Below, piece by piece: positions 25,601 to 34,652 of a stretch of DNA of 64,000 nt. The translations under genes were made by a program, and so were the position numbers. Where the stretch lies: assembly GCA_965261105.1 (NCBI GenBank), contig CBDHCM010000006.1:1-64000 (forward strand), read 5' to 3'. The stretch is from Aldehydirespirator sp965261105. Its GTDB lineage: Bacteria > Actinomycetota > Acidimicrobiia > Acidimicrobiales > Aldehydirespiratoraceae. A model generated the notes under the pieces. That model searched no databases and had not been told where the DNA came from. It saw only the letters and a program-made list of their open reading frames with translations. Position 1 is the first letter of the stretch; every line of letters begins with the position of its first letter.

Positions 25601-25957
25601 ATGGCGAGCAAACCTGAATTGGAGTTCCACATCCCCGATGGGCAATGGCGCCCGGCGGGCGGCCCGGTGGAGGGCATCGACGAGATGATCCTGTCCACCG
25701 ACGGCCGGCCCGACGGCCCCTACACCCGGCTGATGCGCTTCGCGCCCGGCACCGACTCCTCCCCCAACGGCGTGCTGACCCATCACTTCTGGGAGGAGGT
25801 CTACATAGTCGAGGGCGACCTCACCGACCTGCGTCTGGATGAGACGTTCACGGCGGGCATGTACGCCTGCCGTCCTCCGGGCATGCCGCATGGGCCCTGG
25901 CGCAGCGAGTCGGGCGTGCTGATGGTGGAGTTCCGCACCGGCGGCTACGAGCCGTAG
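25601..25957 (+). CDS. cupin-domain protein
   Basis: 118 residues. One conserved beta barrel with THHFWEEVYIVEGDLTD (His-His-Glu metal ligands of cupin motif 1) and GMPHGPWRSESG (His of motif 2). Small single-domain cupins of this kind act as dioxygenases, isomerases or hydrolases on ring-cleavage-type products. It starts 5 nt after the M24-like stop and is surely co-transcribed. Confidence 0.83.
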   Translation: MASKPELEFHIPDGQWRPAGGPVEGIDEMILSTDGRPDGPYTRLMRFAPGTDSSPNGVLTHHFWEEVYIVEGDLTDLRLDETFTAGMYACRPPGMPHGPWRSESGVLMVEFRTGGYEP

Positions 25958-25995
25958 ATTCTCGTGCGAGCGGCGAAGGCTGGGGAGAGCGGGAC

Positions 25996-26652
25996 GTGAG
26001 GCTGGCGATCGAGGGCGCCGAGCGGGTTTTCGCGCCCGAGGCGCTGGTCGTGATCGGCTACGCGGGGCGGGACCGGGCCGCGGTCGAGCACCACATCGAC
26101 GAACTGGCCTCCCTGGGGGTGCCCCGGCCGCCGAGCATCCCGCTGTTCATGGTGTTCCCGCCCTGGCTGGTTTCCCAGGAGCCGTCGATCACGGTGGCCG
26201 GCTCGCACACTTCCGGCGAGGCCGAGATCGTGGTGGTCGTCGACGGCGACGAGGCTTTCGTCACGGTCGGGTCCGACCACACCGACCGGGCCCTGGAGGC
26301 CGTCGACATCGTCGCCTCCAAGGGGGTGTGCCCCAAGCCGGTGGCCAACGAGGGCTGGGCAGTCTCCGCGGTGGGGGACCGCTGGGAGGATCTGTCGTTG
26401 CGCAGCCGCATCGACGGCGGCGTGGTGTACCAGGACGGCTCGGCCGCGGCCAATCTGCCCCCGATGGAGCTGGTAGCGGCCATCGGTTGGGCCGGGCCGC
26501 GGCCCCGCTGCTTCGTGGCCTTCACCGGCACGGTGCCAGTGAACGGCGGCATCCGCCCCAGCGCCGGCTTTGCCGCCGAGCTGTCCGGCCCGGGCCTGCC
26601 GCCGCTGGAGTTGAGCTATCGAACGGAGACCGTTCCGGGTCTGGGCGGCTGA
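25996..26652 (+). CDS. DUF2848-family protein
   Basis: 218 residues from a GTG. The pattern GYAGRDRAAVEHHIDELASLGV, then SGEAEIVVVVDG, GSDHTDRALE, SKGVCPKP and LRSRIDGG is that of DUF2848, found in actinobacterial and proteobacterial catabolic operons and without a proven activity as far as I know. It is the last gene of the operon. The conserved His/Asp/Glu residues suggest an enzyme, possibly of the fumarylacetoacetase-like type, but that is a guess. Confidence 0.75.
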   Translation: MRLAIEGAERVFAPEALVVIGYAGRDRAAVEHHIDELASLGVPRPPSIPLFMVFPPWLVSQEPSITVAGSHTSGEAEIVVVVDGDEAFVTVGSDHTDRALEAVDIVASKGVCPKPVANEGWAVSAVGDRWEDLSLRSRIDGGVVYQDGSAAANLPPMELVAAIGWAGPRPRCFVAFTGTVPVNGGIRPSAGFAAELSGPGLPPLELSYRTETVPGLGG

Positions 26653-26986
26653 GACTCCGGGCGCTCTAGTGGTCTTGCCCTGACGCCTCTTCCCCTCCCT
26701 TGCGAATCGCACCCCCACGAGGGTTGCATGACGAGCACCAGACCGCACAATGGCGAGTAGTTGTCGATCTCGTTGCCGCACAGCGCTGGCGAGCGCTTCA
26801 CTCGCGCTTCCCTCGCGCTTCCCTCGCGCTTCCCGCGAGCGCAATGGCGAGTAGTTGTCGATCTCGTTGCCGCTGAGGGTCAGCCGGTGGAGCCTGAGCA
26901 GGCCAGCCAGGGGCGACACGTCGGTGATCTCGTTGCTGCTCAGACCCAGTGGCCAGGGCGGCGCGGCAGTTAGGCGCCGCCGGGGG
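26653..26986. other. gene-poor stretch containing leucine-rich-repeat remnants
   Basis: No intact gene in 334 bp. The minus strand carries LRR fragments (next entry), two 32-bp direct repeats (26748-26779 and 26842-26873) and three tandem copies of TCGCGCTTCCC (26802-26834). Confidence 0.7.
26745..26975 (-). pseudogene. leucine-rich-repeat (internalin-like) protein remnant
   Basis: On the minus strand, 26975 to 26840 reads LGLSSNEITDVSPLAGLLRLHRLTL and GNEIDNYSPL, classic 22-residue LRR units with the L-x-x-N-x-I-x-D-x-SPL pattern. A second GNEIDNYSPL piece appears at 26750-26785 in a different context. The frame is broken by simple repeats and has no start or end of its own, so it is a decayed fragment. 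Confidence 0.7.
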
Positions 26987-27253
26987 CTAGATGTGGCGGC
27001 CGGGGGCGTTGTCTTCTGACGGTCGGCGGGCGTCGATCCATTCCTTGGCCTCGCGGACCCGTCGCTGCACGACGGCGCTGGGATCGTCCAGTCCCTGCTC
27101 CCTGCGCTTCGCGGTCCAGCGGGCGGCGAGGCCCGCGGCGAAGGTTCCGGCGGCCACGGCGACAAGCGCCGCGATCACCGCGCACACAGCTGCGAAGCCG
27201 AGTGCGGCCACGAGCCGCCGGGGTCCAAGGATTCTCGTCGGCGGCAGTGTCAT
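26987..27253 (-). CDS. small single-pass membrane protein, unknown
   Basis: 88 residues from the ATG at 27253: a short basic N-terminus (TRILGPRR), one strongly hydrophobic helix (~residues 14-38), then a charged cytoplasmic tail with REAKEWIDARR. No family recognised. A longer frame to 27523 exists but its N-terminal part is low-complexity and overlaps the promoter side of the divergent amidotransferase gene, so it was rejected. Confidence 0.5.
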   Translation of the reverse strand: MTLPPTRILGPRRLVAALGFAAVCAVIAALVAVAAGTFAAGLAARWTAKRREQGLDDPSAVVQRRVREAKEWIDARRPSEDNAPGRHI

Positions 27254-27407
27254 CGTCCGGTCTCGCCCCGATCGCTCCGAGCGCCAAGACACCCGACCTT
27301 CGAGCAGCAACTCCCTCACGCAGCTGTCCCCCGTCGGTGTTGAGCCTTGCGTGGTGAGGCTACTGCCCGACCAGGGTGCGCGGTCGCGGTCGCGGTAGCG
27401 TCGTTGC

Positions 27408-28124
27408 GTGCGCCTGCTCGTCCTGCAGCACATCGACTGCGAGCATCCCGGCCGCCTGCGCGACTTCCTGCGGGCCGACGGCATCGAATGGACCGCGGTG
27501 GAGCTCGACGAGGGCGAGTCCATCCCGCCGCTGGATGACTACGACGCCATGTGGGTCATGGGCGGCCCGATGGACGTGTGGGACACCGACGAGCATCCGT
27601 GGCTGGTGCCCGAGAAGCGGGCCATCCGCCGCTGGGTGCGAGAGCTGCAGCGCCCGTTCCTGGGGGTGTGCCTGGGCCATCAGCTGCTGGCCGACGCGCT
27701 GGGCGGGACGTGCGGCCCTCAGCGTCCGCCCGAGATCGGGGTGCTGGCTGTGGATCTGACGCCCGACGGCCGCGCCGACCCGATCTTCGAGCAGATGGCC
27801 GACCGCCAGCACGCGTTGCAATGGCATTCGGTCTGCGTGGCCCAGCCGCCGGAGGACGCGGTGGTGCTGGCCAGCTCGCCGGTGTGCCGGGTGCAGGCCA
27901 TGCGGGTGGGGGACTGCGCCTGGTCGATGCAGTACCACGTGGAGGTCGAGGACGACACTGTCCTCAACTGGGGCGCCATCGACGCCTACCGCCAGGCCCT
28001 GGAGTCGACCCTGGGCCCCGGCTCCATCGACGCCCTCGCCGCCGACGCCGACCGCCACATGGACGGGTTCGTGTCCGACGCCGAGCAGCTCTACCGCAAC
28101 TTCATGGCCGCCGCGTCCAGCTGA
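27408..28124 (+). CDS. class I glutamine amidotransferase-like protein
   Basis: 238 residues from a GTG. The nucleophile elbow FLGVCLGHQLL (Cys) and an upstream WVMGGPMDVWD oxyanion region fit the GATase1 family. The distal His sits in WSMQYHVEVEDD, where the usual HPE triad reads HVE, so the catalytic Glu is retained in altered spacing. Stand-alone GATases of this kind act on gamma-glutamyl compounds (PuuD/YLR126C-like). Located just beyond the catabolic operon but with its own promoter space. Confidence 0.82.
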   Translation: MRLLVLQHIDCEHPGRLRDFLRADGIEWTAVELDEGESIPPLDDYDAMWVMGGPMDVWDTDEHPWLVPEKRAIRRWVRELQRPFLGVCLGHQLLADALGGTCGPQRPPEIGVLAVDLTPDGRADPIFEQMADRQHALQWHSVCVAQPPEDAVVLASSPVCRVQAMRVGDCAWSMQYHVEVEDDTVLNWGAIDAYRQALESTLGPGSIDALAADADRHMDGFVSDAEQLYRNFMAAASS

Positions 28125-29272
28125 CTCCAGACGCCGGTCCGCGCCCACGCCCAGATTGCTTGCGGGGCAGGCGGCGTGATGGTTCAGGACATAGGAACCT
28201 GATCTCCGCGTCACCAGACGCAGAAGATCAAACCTGCACCATGACCCCGCCGACCTGGGCGTGCATGGAGTCTGTCTCCTCTTGGATGACATGCTGCGAA
28301 CGGAACCGATTGACTGCACGTGCTAGCGACGCGTCCAAGGCATCAACCAGCCCTAAGGAGCGAAAGCGTGCTCATAGACGTACCGCGCGATGGCCACCCC
28401 GAGCAACGGTGGCACCGCGTTTCCGATTTGACGGGCGATCTCGATCTTGGTTCCCTCGAACAGGTACCAGTCCGGGAAGGACTGGAGCCGAGCGCCCTCT
28501 CGGTGCGAGATCACCCGGTCCGCTGTTGGGTGCAGGTACCTGCCCTTCTCGGGCTTGAAGAACTCGGTGCGGATCGTAGTAGAGGGGCGGTCCCACCAGA
28601 GACGGCCCATCACGTCTGTCGTGCCGGTTGGTTTGTTGGCCCAACATAGTGGAGTGATGTCCGGACGATTCCGCATCAGGTCGAACCGGTTGCCGCCGGG
28701 CGGGATGGCCCTGTACCGCTCCAGGGATTCCGGTCGCGGGCGGCGGCCGAAGTGGAGGTGCTGGCCGGCCTCGGTGAAGTAGGGCTCGGTTCCACCGGTA
28801 CGGAGCGGCAGGTCGCCAATCGCCTCTCTCGCTGTGACGTAGGGGCGGCCATCGATCGAGTCGGGCCCCCGAAGCGGCGGAGGTGGCCAAGGCAACTCCC
28901 CGTCATGATCGCGCACCGCGACCATGATCCCACGATGACGAGTCTGAGGAACTCCATAGTCCGCCGCGTTCAGCACACCGAACGCCGGGGTGTAGACGTT
29001 GAGTTCCGAGTCCGTCTCCAGCAGATGGATCAGTTCGGCGAACTGTGCTGAGCGCTGGAACTCGCGAACGTTCTCAATTACGAACGCCTTTGGACGGATC
29101 GTTCGCACAGCATCGAGGAAGTACTTCCAGAGACCGTTGAGCTGGGCCCGGCTTAGATCGTCACGATCTCGACCGAGCGGACTGAAGCCCTGACACGGCG
29201 GACCGCCGATGATCAGGTCCGCTTCGGGATAGTCGGGACCGCATTCAATATCTCCGTCGAAGACCTCACACC

Positions 29273-29280
29273 CAAAATTG
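29273..29280. repeat. target-site duplication, IS copy 1 left
   Basis: CAAAATTG, repeated at 30484-30491 on the other side of the IS. An 8-bp duplication is typical of IS1595-family elements. Confidence 0.95.
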
Positions 29281-29297
29281 GGCGACTACATAGATGG

Positions 29298-29456
29298 CTA
29301 GCCGCCGAGCGGCGGGTTGGGGGAGGGAACGCCTCCCCCAACCCCACTTCCCTCAGTTGAGGACTTGGGAGCGGCCGCGAGCAGAGCGTCGGTAGCACGT
29401 TCCAACTGTTCGACCGTGACGAGCGGCTGTTCAGCCGTCGGTTCGGGGTCGGTCAT
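29298..29456 (-). CDS. IS accessory small ORF, copy 1
   Basis: 52 residues (starts MTDPEPTAEQPLVTVEQLER) with an acidic helix-forming first half and a Gly/Pro-rich second half. It starts 17 nt after the transposase stop, and its TAG stop lies inside the terminal inverted repeat (GGCTAGCC). Identical in copy 2. No family recognised. Confidence 0.5.
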   Translation of the reverse strand: MTDPEPTAEQPLVTVEQLERATDALLAAAPKSSTEGSGVGGGVPSPNPPLGG

Positions 29457-29473
29457 GTCGCCCACACTACGCG

Positions 29474-30406
29474 TCAGCCGCGGGAGCCTGTCAACTCCCG
29501 GTAGGTCAGCGACCGACCCTCCATCGCCGCGGCGGCTTCGCTCATCTTGTCGATGACGTGCCGGTTGCGGCGGTTGTAGCGGAACGAGTGTTCCTCGATG
29601 TAGCGGTGCAGATGGTCGTCTGACATGTAGTGGTAGGTGCCGATGTAGGTGCGCTTCAACAGGCTCCAGTAGTTCTCGACGCCGTTGGTGGACACCGAAC
29701 CGCGGACGTACTCGCCGAGGCCGTGGATGACCCGAGCATGGTTGAAGCCCATCGCCGCGAGTGGGTCGTAGATGCGGCTGCCGTCGGTGTAGACCTCCGC
29801 ACCCTGGCGGGTGGTGGCGGCAACCATCGCGGTCGCTGTGGCGGTGGTGACCTCGTGCACCGGTGTGGCGGCGACAGTGCCGGTGCGGCGGTCTTTGACA
29901 CCGATCACGGCGGTCTTGCCCGGATCGGCCTTGTGGGCGTGGCGGTTGCGGGCCTTGCCGCCGATGTACGTCTCGTCGGCCTCTACCGGGCCGTCAAAGC
30001 CGGGGAGTCCGCCTTCTGCGAGTGCTTGGCGGGTGCGGTGCGCCAAGTGCCACGCCGTCTTCTGGGTGACGCCCAGGTCGGCGGCGAGCTGCACCGACGA
30101 CCGGCCCTTCGGGTTCGCCACAATCAAGAAGATCGCCAGCAGCCACGTTTGAGCGCCCAACTTCGAGGCGTGCATGAGGGTGTGGCTCATCACCGAGAAA
30201 TGCTTGCGACACTCGCGGCACCGGTACGGCATCGGACGCCGCGACGCCACCTCCGACACCCGGCCACCCCCACAGTGCGGACAGACCGGACCGCTCGGCC
30301 AGCGGCGAGACACGAACCACACCTCAGCCGCCCGGTCATCGGGGAACCGGCGAAAGAACTCCGCGAGCCTCATCCCGGTGCGGACGATCTCATGGGCTTT
30401 ACTCAT
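29474..30406 (-). CDS. IS1595-family transposase, copy 1
   Basis: 310 residues. An N-terminal zinc ribbon (CPHC then CREC, ~residues 40-65), a helix-turn-helix region (GRSSVQLAADLGVTQKTAWH) and an ISXO2-type DDE domain with VEADETYIGGK, VYTDGSRIYD and the Asn/Glu region before YWSLLKRTYIGTYH. It lies just behind the end of the element, and the ATG at 30406 corresponds to copy 2. It cuts and pastes the IS. One residue differs from copy 2 (ENYW here, ESYW there). Confidence 0.95.
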   Translation of the reverse strand: MSKAHEIVRTGMRLAEFFRRFPDDRAAEVWFVSRRWPSGPVCPHCGGGRVSEVASRRPMPYRCRECRKHFSVMSHTLMHASKLGAQTWLLAIFLIVANPKGRSSVQLAADLGVTQKTAWHLAHRTRQALAEGGLPGFDGPVEADETYIGGKARNRHAHKADPGKTAVIGVKDRRTGTVAATPVHEVTTATATAMVAATTRQGAEVYTDGSRIYDPLAAMGFNHARVIHGLGEYVRGSVSTNGVENYWSLLKRTYIGTYHYMSDDHLHRYIEEHSFRYNRRNRHVIDKMSEAAAAMEGRSLTYRELTGSRG

Positions 30407-30975
30407 GTCCCCATGATCCCACAGGGGTGTGACATCAAACCCCGCTCCGACCTCGGGTCTGGCTAGCCATCTATGTAGTCGCCCAAAATTGCGAGCGAAC
30501 GTCGCCGCGGCTGCGCTCTCATGCTCAACAGCGAACACGGGCATGTAGCCCAAGTCGGCGAGGTGGAAGCCAAGGCTGAGCCCACCTGCCCCTGCGAAGA
30601 GATCGATGCTCGTGATCGTCCCGCTCGATGGGCCCGCCGGATGCGAGGCACGCGCATCGACGGTTGGAACCTCCTCGAGCATCGTCACCTGCTTGTTGTC
30701 CCTAGGTCGTGGCACGATCCCTCCACGTAGTTGTGATGTCGTCTCACTGGACGAAACAACAGTACATGGGGGGTGTGACAAGGAAAGTTCCCTAGAGGGT
30801 TCCCGATCAAGCATGACAGAGAGCGTGCCGATCCACTCTCGACACCCCGGACCAGCGGTTTCTGGGCCGATCGGCTCACGGCTCGACTGTAGGCGCGAGA
30901 CCGTGCCAAGTGGTGGTCCCCAAACGGGGGGGTCGGCACCCCAGGAATCCAGGACTGCGACACCTGCTGTAATCC

Positions 30976-31100
30976 TCAACCGCCACGCCGACCGGACAGG
31001 GCCGACTGCACGGCTTCCTGGACATGGTCGGCCACGGCCTCGGGATCCTCGTGCTCCCAGAAGCGCAGCACCGTCCAGTGGCCCGTCAGACGAAACGAGC
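30976..31100 (-). pseudogene. Vsr mismatch-repair endonuclease, C-terminal remnant
   Basis: About 40 codons reading TGHWTVLRFWEHEDPEAVAD and ending in a stop at 30976. The WxVLRFWEHE segment is the conserved C-terminus of very-short-patch-repair endonucleases that correct T:G mismatches at methylated C sites. The zinc-site and catalytic N-terminal parts are missing. It lies just upstream of the IS-split cytosine methyltransferase, its normal partner. Confidence 0.7.
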
Positions 31101-31225
31101 CCCCTGCCCCACGAAACGCGTAGAGCCCCGATAGGCAGCCACGTCTCGTCGCGCCGCGAGGTGATCAGGTGCCGACGGAGAGCCTTGCGGATCCTCTCGA
31201 TCGAGCCGAGCTCTCTCGTACTTCC

Positions 31226-34225
31226 TCAGACGGGTCGGGTGCGCTTGCCTCCGTGGACGGAGGGCTCCGAGCTCCACTGCTGGCGCAGCGTCTCCAGGGG
31301 GCCGAGGATGATCGATGGCAGATCGAGCGCGGCACAAAGAACTGACTCGTCGAGCGACTGGCGGACCGGGTCGTGCCAGGCCTCGTTCGCGGGCAGCAGG
31401 TCTTTGTCGGCGTGGTCGTCGAACGAGGCAGCGAGCCGTTGCAGTTGGTCGTGGGGGATCCTGGCAAGGTCGGGCACGGGGATCAGGCCGATAGTCGTAA
31501 TGGAGAGATTGGCCCTTCCCTTTTGTTGGCGGCTGGAAACCCACCAGCGGGCGGTGAGCCCGGGCGTGGTGTTGAGCCATGCGCACAGGGCCTTCTCCCA
31601 CAGGAGACGGTCTGACTCGTTCGCGGGCGTGGCGCCGAGAGACGGCCACGCTCTTCCCCCGAGAGCATCCCGAGGGGTGAGACATGCTCCGAGCGGCTGG
31701 GAGTTGACCTGGAAGTCGCGGTTGATGTGCAGGCGGGTCGCTCCCGCCGCGGCGGACGTGCCGTTCCACAGGCTCCGCGCCGCTGAGTGCCGGCCGTGCC
31801 GGGGCGCACCGTCGAAGTCGGGCAGCACGGTCATCTTCGTCTCGTGCTGGTGTTCGTGGGCCCACAGGATCGGCCAAGACGCCTGCGCGTGCTTGGACCG
31901 AACAATCGTGCCGATGTCGAAGGGGCCGCGGGGCGGCTTCGCCGGACCTGGGGGCTCGCCGTTGATGTCAAGGTGGTAGGGGCCTCGGTTGCCGAGAGTC
32001 CTGAGGGCGACGGTGCGCAGTGCTTGGGCGCGCACACGCGGGAGCCGCAGATTCTCGCCAGTAGCGAGGCTCCTACCGGTGTCGGCAACACCGGGACTGT
32101 GAACGCCGGCGGGGTGGCCACGGGCTTCGGGCTCGAAATCCGCTTCCGTGAGCCATCCGATCTTGTTGTCCCCGACGCGCAGCGGCTGTGCCCCGGGCCG
32201 GCCGCGAACTGACTGGATGGCTCGAGATGTCTCAAGAGCTTCCAGCAGCGACGCAGGCCGGTGATGCAGCACCGCGTAAGTGGCCGTGTCCGTTCCCGAC
32301 TTGTCCATCGTGATGGTGTCGGTGTTCTTGGTTGCGACAATGATCGCTTCGGCCATTCCGGTGTCAGCTGAGAACGCCCGCGATGTCGAGGAGTCCGCGG
32401 CGGCGATGGTCACAATGACCATGTCGCTGTAGTGGTCCCGCAGCAGCTTGCGGGCGCCCGTCCAGCTCTCGCCTGCGACGATCTGAGCGGGCAGGATCAG
32501 CGCCAGAACCCCACCTGGTCGCAGCTTATTGTGGGCTAGGTCGATGAAATCGGATGCGAGGCCCGCGTTGCCGTGGCCGGCGCTGCCATGGGGAGGTCTG
32601 AACCTTTTGAGTCTCTGCGACATCTTCTTCTGGGCGGACGGGCTCGTGCTCAGTCCTGCGAATGACGGCACGGGCACGCCCACCTTGCCGCTCTCGTGGC
32701 CCGTAGGCCGTGTGAACGGAGGGTTCATGATCATTAGGTCGACGCTGCCAGCAGAAAGCTCGAACGCGGTATCGTCCTCGCGGACGCTGCCCTCGCGTCC
32801 GGCGAGCCGTGTGGATTCCTGCCCGATGAGCGAACCCGTTTGATCCTTGGCCATCAGTTCCAGCGACCCCAGCCGCACGTGCTTCACCTCCAAGTCCTCC
32901 TCTCGGCCCGCTTCGAGGAGATCCCTTCCGGCAGAGGTGAGGCCGTAGGGGACAACGTGAATCTCACAGGCGTCAAAGGGCTTGGCGGGGTGAGCGGCCG
33001 ACAGCATCATCGTGGTGAGGTGGGCTGCGGCCGGCATCACGTCGGCGCCGATCAGCGACTGCCTCATCATTTCCTTGTGCACCTGTGCTGGGTCTTTGCC
33101 GCGGCGACGGTGGCGCGCGGCCACTTGGCGGTATGCGGCGGACAGCAGCGCGCCTGTGCCGCAGGCGAGGTCAGCGATTCGCAGACCGGCGACTGCTTCG
33201 GGATCTGACCAGTCGATTTCCAGGCGCAATGCGGCCAGCTCGGCTAGCAGTGCTGCTGATGCGGGCCTCGTATAGAACGTGGCGAGGAACTTGCGGTCCG
33301 CGATCAGGCGCCCGAGCATTTGCCCGGCGAGGTCCTGCACCTCGACGGCCCCGGCCGCAGCGAGGTCTTGGGCCGCAGCCGCCAGCCGGTCACACACCGC
33401 TCCCGCCTTGTTGTCAGGCACCGCTGTCAGAACGCGCGAAGCAAGGCTGAACACCGGGTAGTAGTTCACCGCGAGGATCTCATGCCACACGTCAAGGACA
33501 TGGCGCTTGGTGAGACCTTGGCTTGTGCCCCGGGTTCGGGTCGCGTCGATGTTGGGCGTCGAGCAGCCCTCCGCTATTGCGGTTTGGCACAAGAACGCGT
33601 CGGCGATGACGGCAGAGGCCATCCTCATCGTATGAGGGTCTGGAGCCTGATGCAGGAAGTCGCCGATCTGCTGCCTGCATCCGTCGCCCAAACCGGTGAG
33701 AATTCCGGACGCTTCAGCCACAGCGCGTGCGAGAGTGTCGGCGGCCTCTTCGATGTGCCGCGGCGAGATTGTGAGGGTCTCGATCGCGGCGGCCAGATCG
33801 TCGACACTGCCACGGATGGCTCCCGAGGTGGGGAACCTCAACGGAGTGCCGGTCTCGGACGTGAAGAAGATGCGCCACGCGAGGTCGTCGGCGTCCGAGA
33901 GTGCAGCGTCTAGGCCGCTCTCTCGGACCGTGTCGCGAAACCGTCCGGGGTAGACGAGCGCGATCGCTGCCTCCACCGGCAGGGGGGCACCCTCCACGCT
34001 TCGGTTCAGACGCTCTATCGCATCGTGGTCGACCGTCGTTGCCGGCGCGATCTCGGCCTCCACTATTACTGGTGCTCCGCCGCGGATCAAGACGTCGGGC
34101 TTCTTTAGTGGCTCGCCAAGAAGCACACCCGTCTGCTCGGACACGACGGCGTCGTCTCGCCATTGCGGGTGCCGCTGCCGCAGGCATTCCGCTAACCGGT
34201 TGTTGATGGTGGGTTCTGTGTTCAT
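31226..34225 (-). CDS. large N6-adenine DNA methyltransferase with nuclease-like N-terminus
   Basis: 999 residues. The N-terminal ~150 contain KKPDVLIRGG (Asp44) followed by VIVEAEI (Glu56-x-Glu58), resembling a PD-(D/E)xK core with the Lys replaced. Motif I, IADLACGTGALL, is near residue 345 and motif IV, MIMNPPFT, near 505. A long C-terminal region with target-recognition character follows. This matches single-chain type II restriction-modification or defence methyltransferases rather than HsdM. No motor or specificity gene is adjacent. Neighbours are the IS-split C5 methyltransferase, the Vsr remnant and a PD-(D/E)xK gene upstream. Confidence 0.85.
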   Translation of the reverse strand: MNTEPTINNRLAECLRQRHPQWRDDAVVSEQTGVLLGEPLKKPDVLIRGGAPVIVEAEIAPATTVDHDAIERLNRSVEGAPLPVEAAIALVYPGRFRDTVRESGLDAALSDADDLAWRIFFTSETGTPLRFPTSGAIRGSVDDLAAAIETLTISPRHIEEAADTLARAVAEASGILTGLGDGCRQQIGDFLHQAPDPHTMRMASAVIADAFLCQTAIAEGCSTPNIDATRTRGTSQGLTKRHVLDVWHEILAVNYYPVFSLASRVLTAVPDNKAGAVCDRLAAAAQDLAAAGAVEVQDLAGQMLGRLIADRKFLATFYTRPASAALLAELAALRLEIDWSDPEAVAGLRIADLACGTGALLSAAYRQVAARHRRRGKDPAQVHKEMMRQSLIGADVMPAAAHLTTMMLSAAHPAKPFDACEIHVVPYGLTSAGRDLLEAGREEDLEVKHVRLGSLELMAKDQTGSLIGQESTRLAGREGSVREDDTAFELSAGSVDLMIMNPPFTRPTGHESGKVGVPVPSFAGLSTSPSAQKKMSQRLKRFRPPHGSAGHGNAGLASDFIDLAHNKLRPGGVLALILPAQIVAGESWTGARKLLRDHYSDMVIVTIAAADSSTSRAFSADTGMAEAIIVATKNTDTITMDKSGTDTATYAVLHHRPASLLEALETSRAIQSVRGRPGAQPLRVGDNKIGWLTEADFEPEARGHPAGVHSPGVADTGRSLATGENLRLPRVRAQALRTVALRTLGNRGPYHLDINGEPPGPAKPPRGPFDIGTIVRSKHAQASWPILWAHEHQHETKMTVLPDFDGAPRHGRHSAARSLWNGTSAAAGATRLHINRDFQVNSQPLGACLTPRDALGGRAWPSLGATPANESDRLLWEKALCAWLNTTPGLTARWWVSSRQQKGRANLSITTIGLIPVPDLARIPHDQLQRLAASFDDHADKDLLPANEAWHDPVRQSLDESVLCAALDLPSIILGPLETLRQQWSSEPSVHGGKRTRPV

Positions 34226-34652
34226 GACCGCAGGCCTTGACTCAGGCAGCAGCCCGACGGCTTGCTAGAAGTTTCAATGAGTGTCGATCTATTTCCATAG
34301 ACGCTTTGACATTCTAACACTGCGCCGACACAAGCAGTGGATCCCCTGCGGCCCGACCCGCGACTACCAGCCCCCAACCCAAAACCTGCCCCCCGCGTGG
34401 GTTCGCGATGTTCCTATGTCTCGCGACATCACATTGTGGGTGGTTCGCACATTGCGCTGACCTTGATGTTTGAACACACCCAGAATTCTACTGCCCCACA
34501 GTATAGCCCCCTAATACCCCACAGAAATCAGGAAATGTGATATAGCTGAAGGTCAGAGCGGCGCGAAACAGGAATCGGTTATCCACACTTGACGTTGGGG
34601 CTGTTGCTGCCCCACAACCGTCGCGAGAGAGCAAGTTCAGGTTCAGGGCGAC
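34226..34652. other. AT-rich intergenic region between restriction-modification genes
   Basis: 427 bp without a gene, richer in A+T than the surroundings. It should hold the promoter of the adenine methyltransferase, but no clear -35/-10 pair could be assigned. An imperfect inverted repeat, GTTGGGGC/GCCCCACAAC (34594-34618), lies 3' of the nuclease gene and may be a terminator. Confidence 0.6.

Larger units (their letters stand above)
29281..30483 (-). mobile_element. IS1595-family (ISXO2-like) insertion sequence, copy 1
   Basis: 1203 bp bounded by perfect 23-bp inverted repeats starting GGCGACTACATAGATGGCTA and flanked by CAAAATTG duplications. It contains one transposase gene and a small accessory ORF. 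Nearly identical to copy 2 at 36593-37795 in opposite orientation (at least one Asn/Ser difference in the transposase), so transposition was recent. It disrupts the cytosine methyltransferase. Confidence 0.95.
28353..30682 (-). pseudogene. C5-cytosine DNA methyltransferase split by an IS
   Basis: Coding pieces are 28353-29280 (3' part) and 30492-30682 (5' part); between them lie the IS and one copy of its 8-bp target duplication. Removing these restores one frame of 372 residues. Motif I SIDLFAGAGGLSLGF lies in the 5' part; PCQGFSPLGRDRDD (catalytic Cys), ENVREF and a late TRD plus RQIGNAVPP lie in the 3' part. It would methylate cytosine C5 in a specific sequence. It is inactive as interrupted. 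A Vsr-nuclease remnant lies just upstream, the usual partner of such enzymes. The start at ATG 30682 is tentative; a GTG two codons earlier is possible. Confidence 0.9.

Noticed and set aside
28205..28345. Short minus-strand frame after the cytosine methyltransferase stop (ends GGVMVQV)
   Set aside because: About 40 codons with only a TTG start and no family match; cannot be separated from chance.
29630..30466. 278-codon frame antisense to the transposase (also at 36610-37446)
   Set aside because: Present only because the two IS copies are identical; it has no start signal and the zinc-ribbon/DDE transposase on the other strand explains the DNA.
31086..31877. 263-codon minus-strand frame overlapping the adenine methyltransferase 3' end
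   Set aside because: Out of frame with the methyltransferase, which has conserved motifs along its full length; Pro/Arg-rich shadow.
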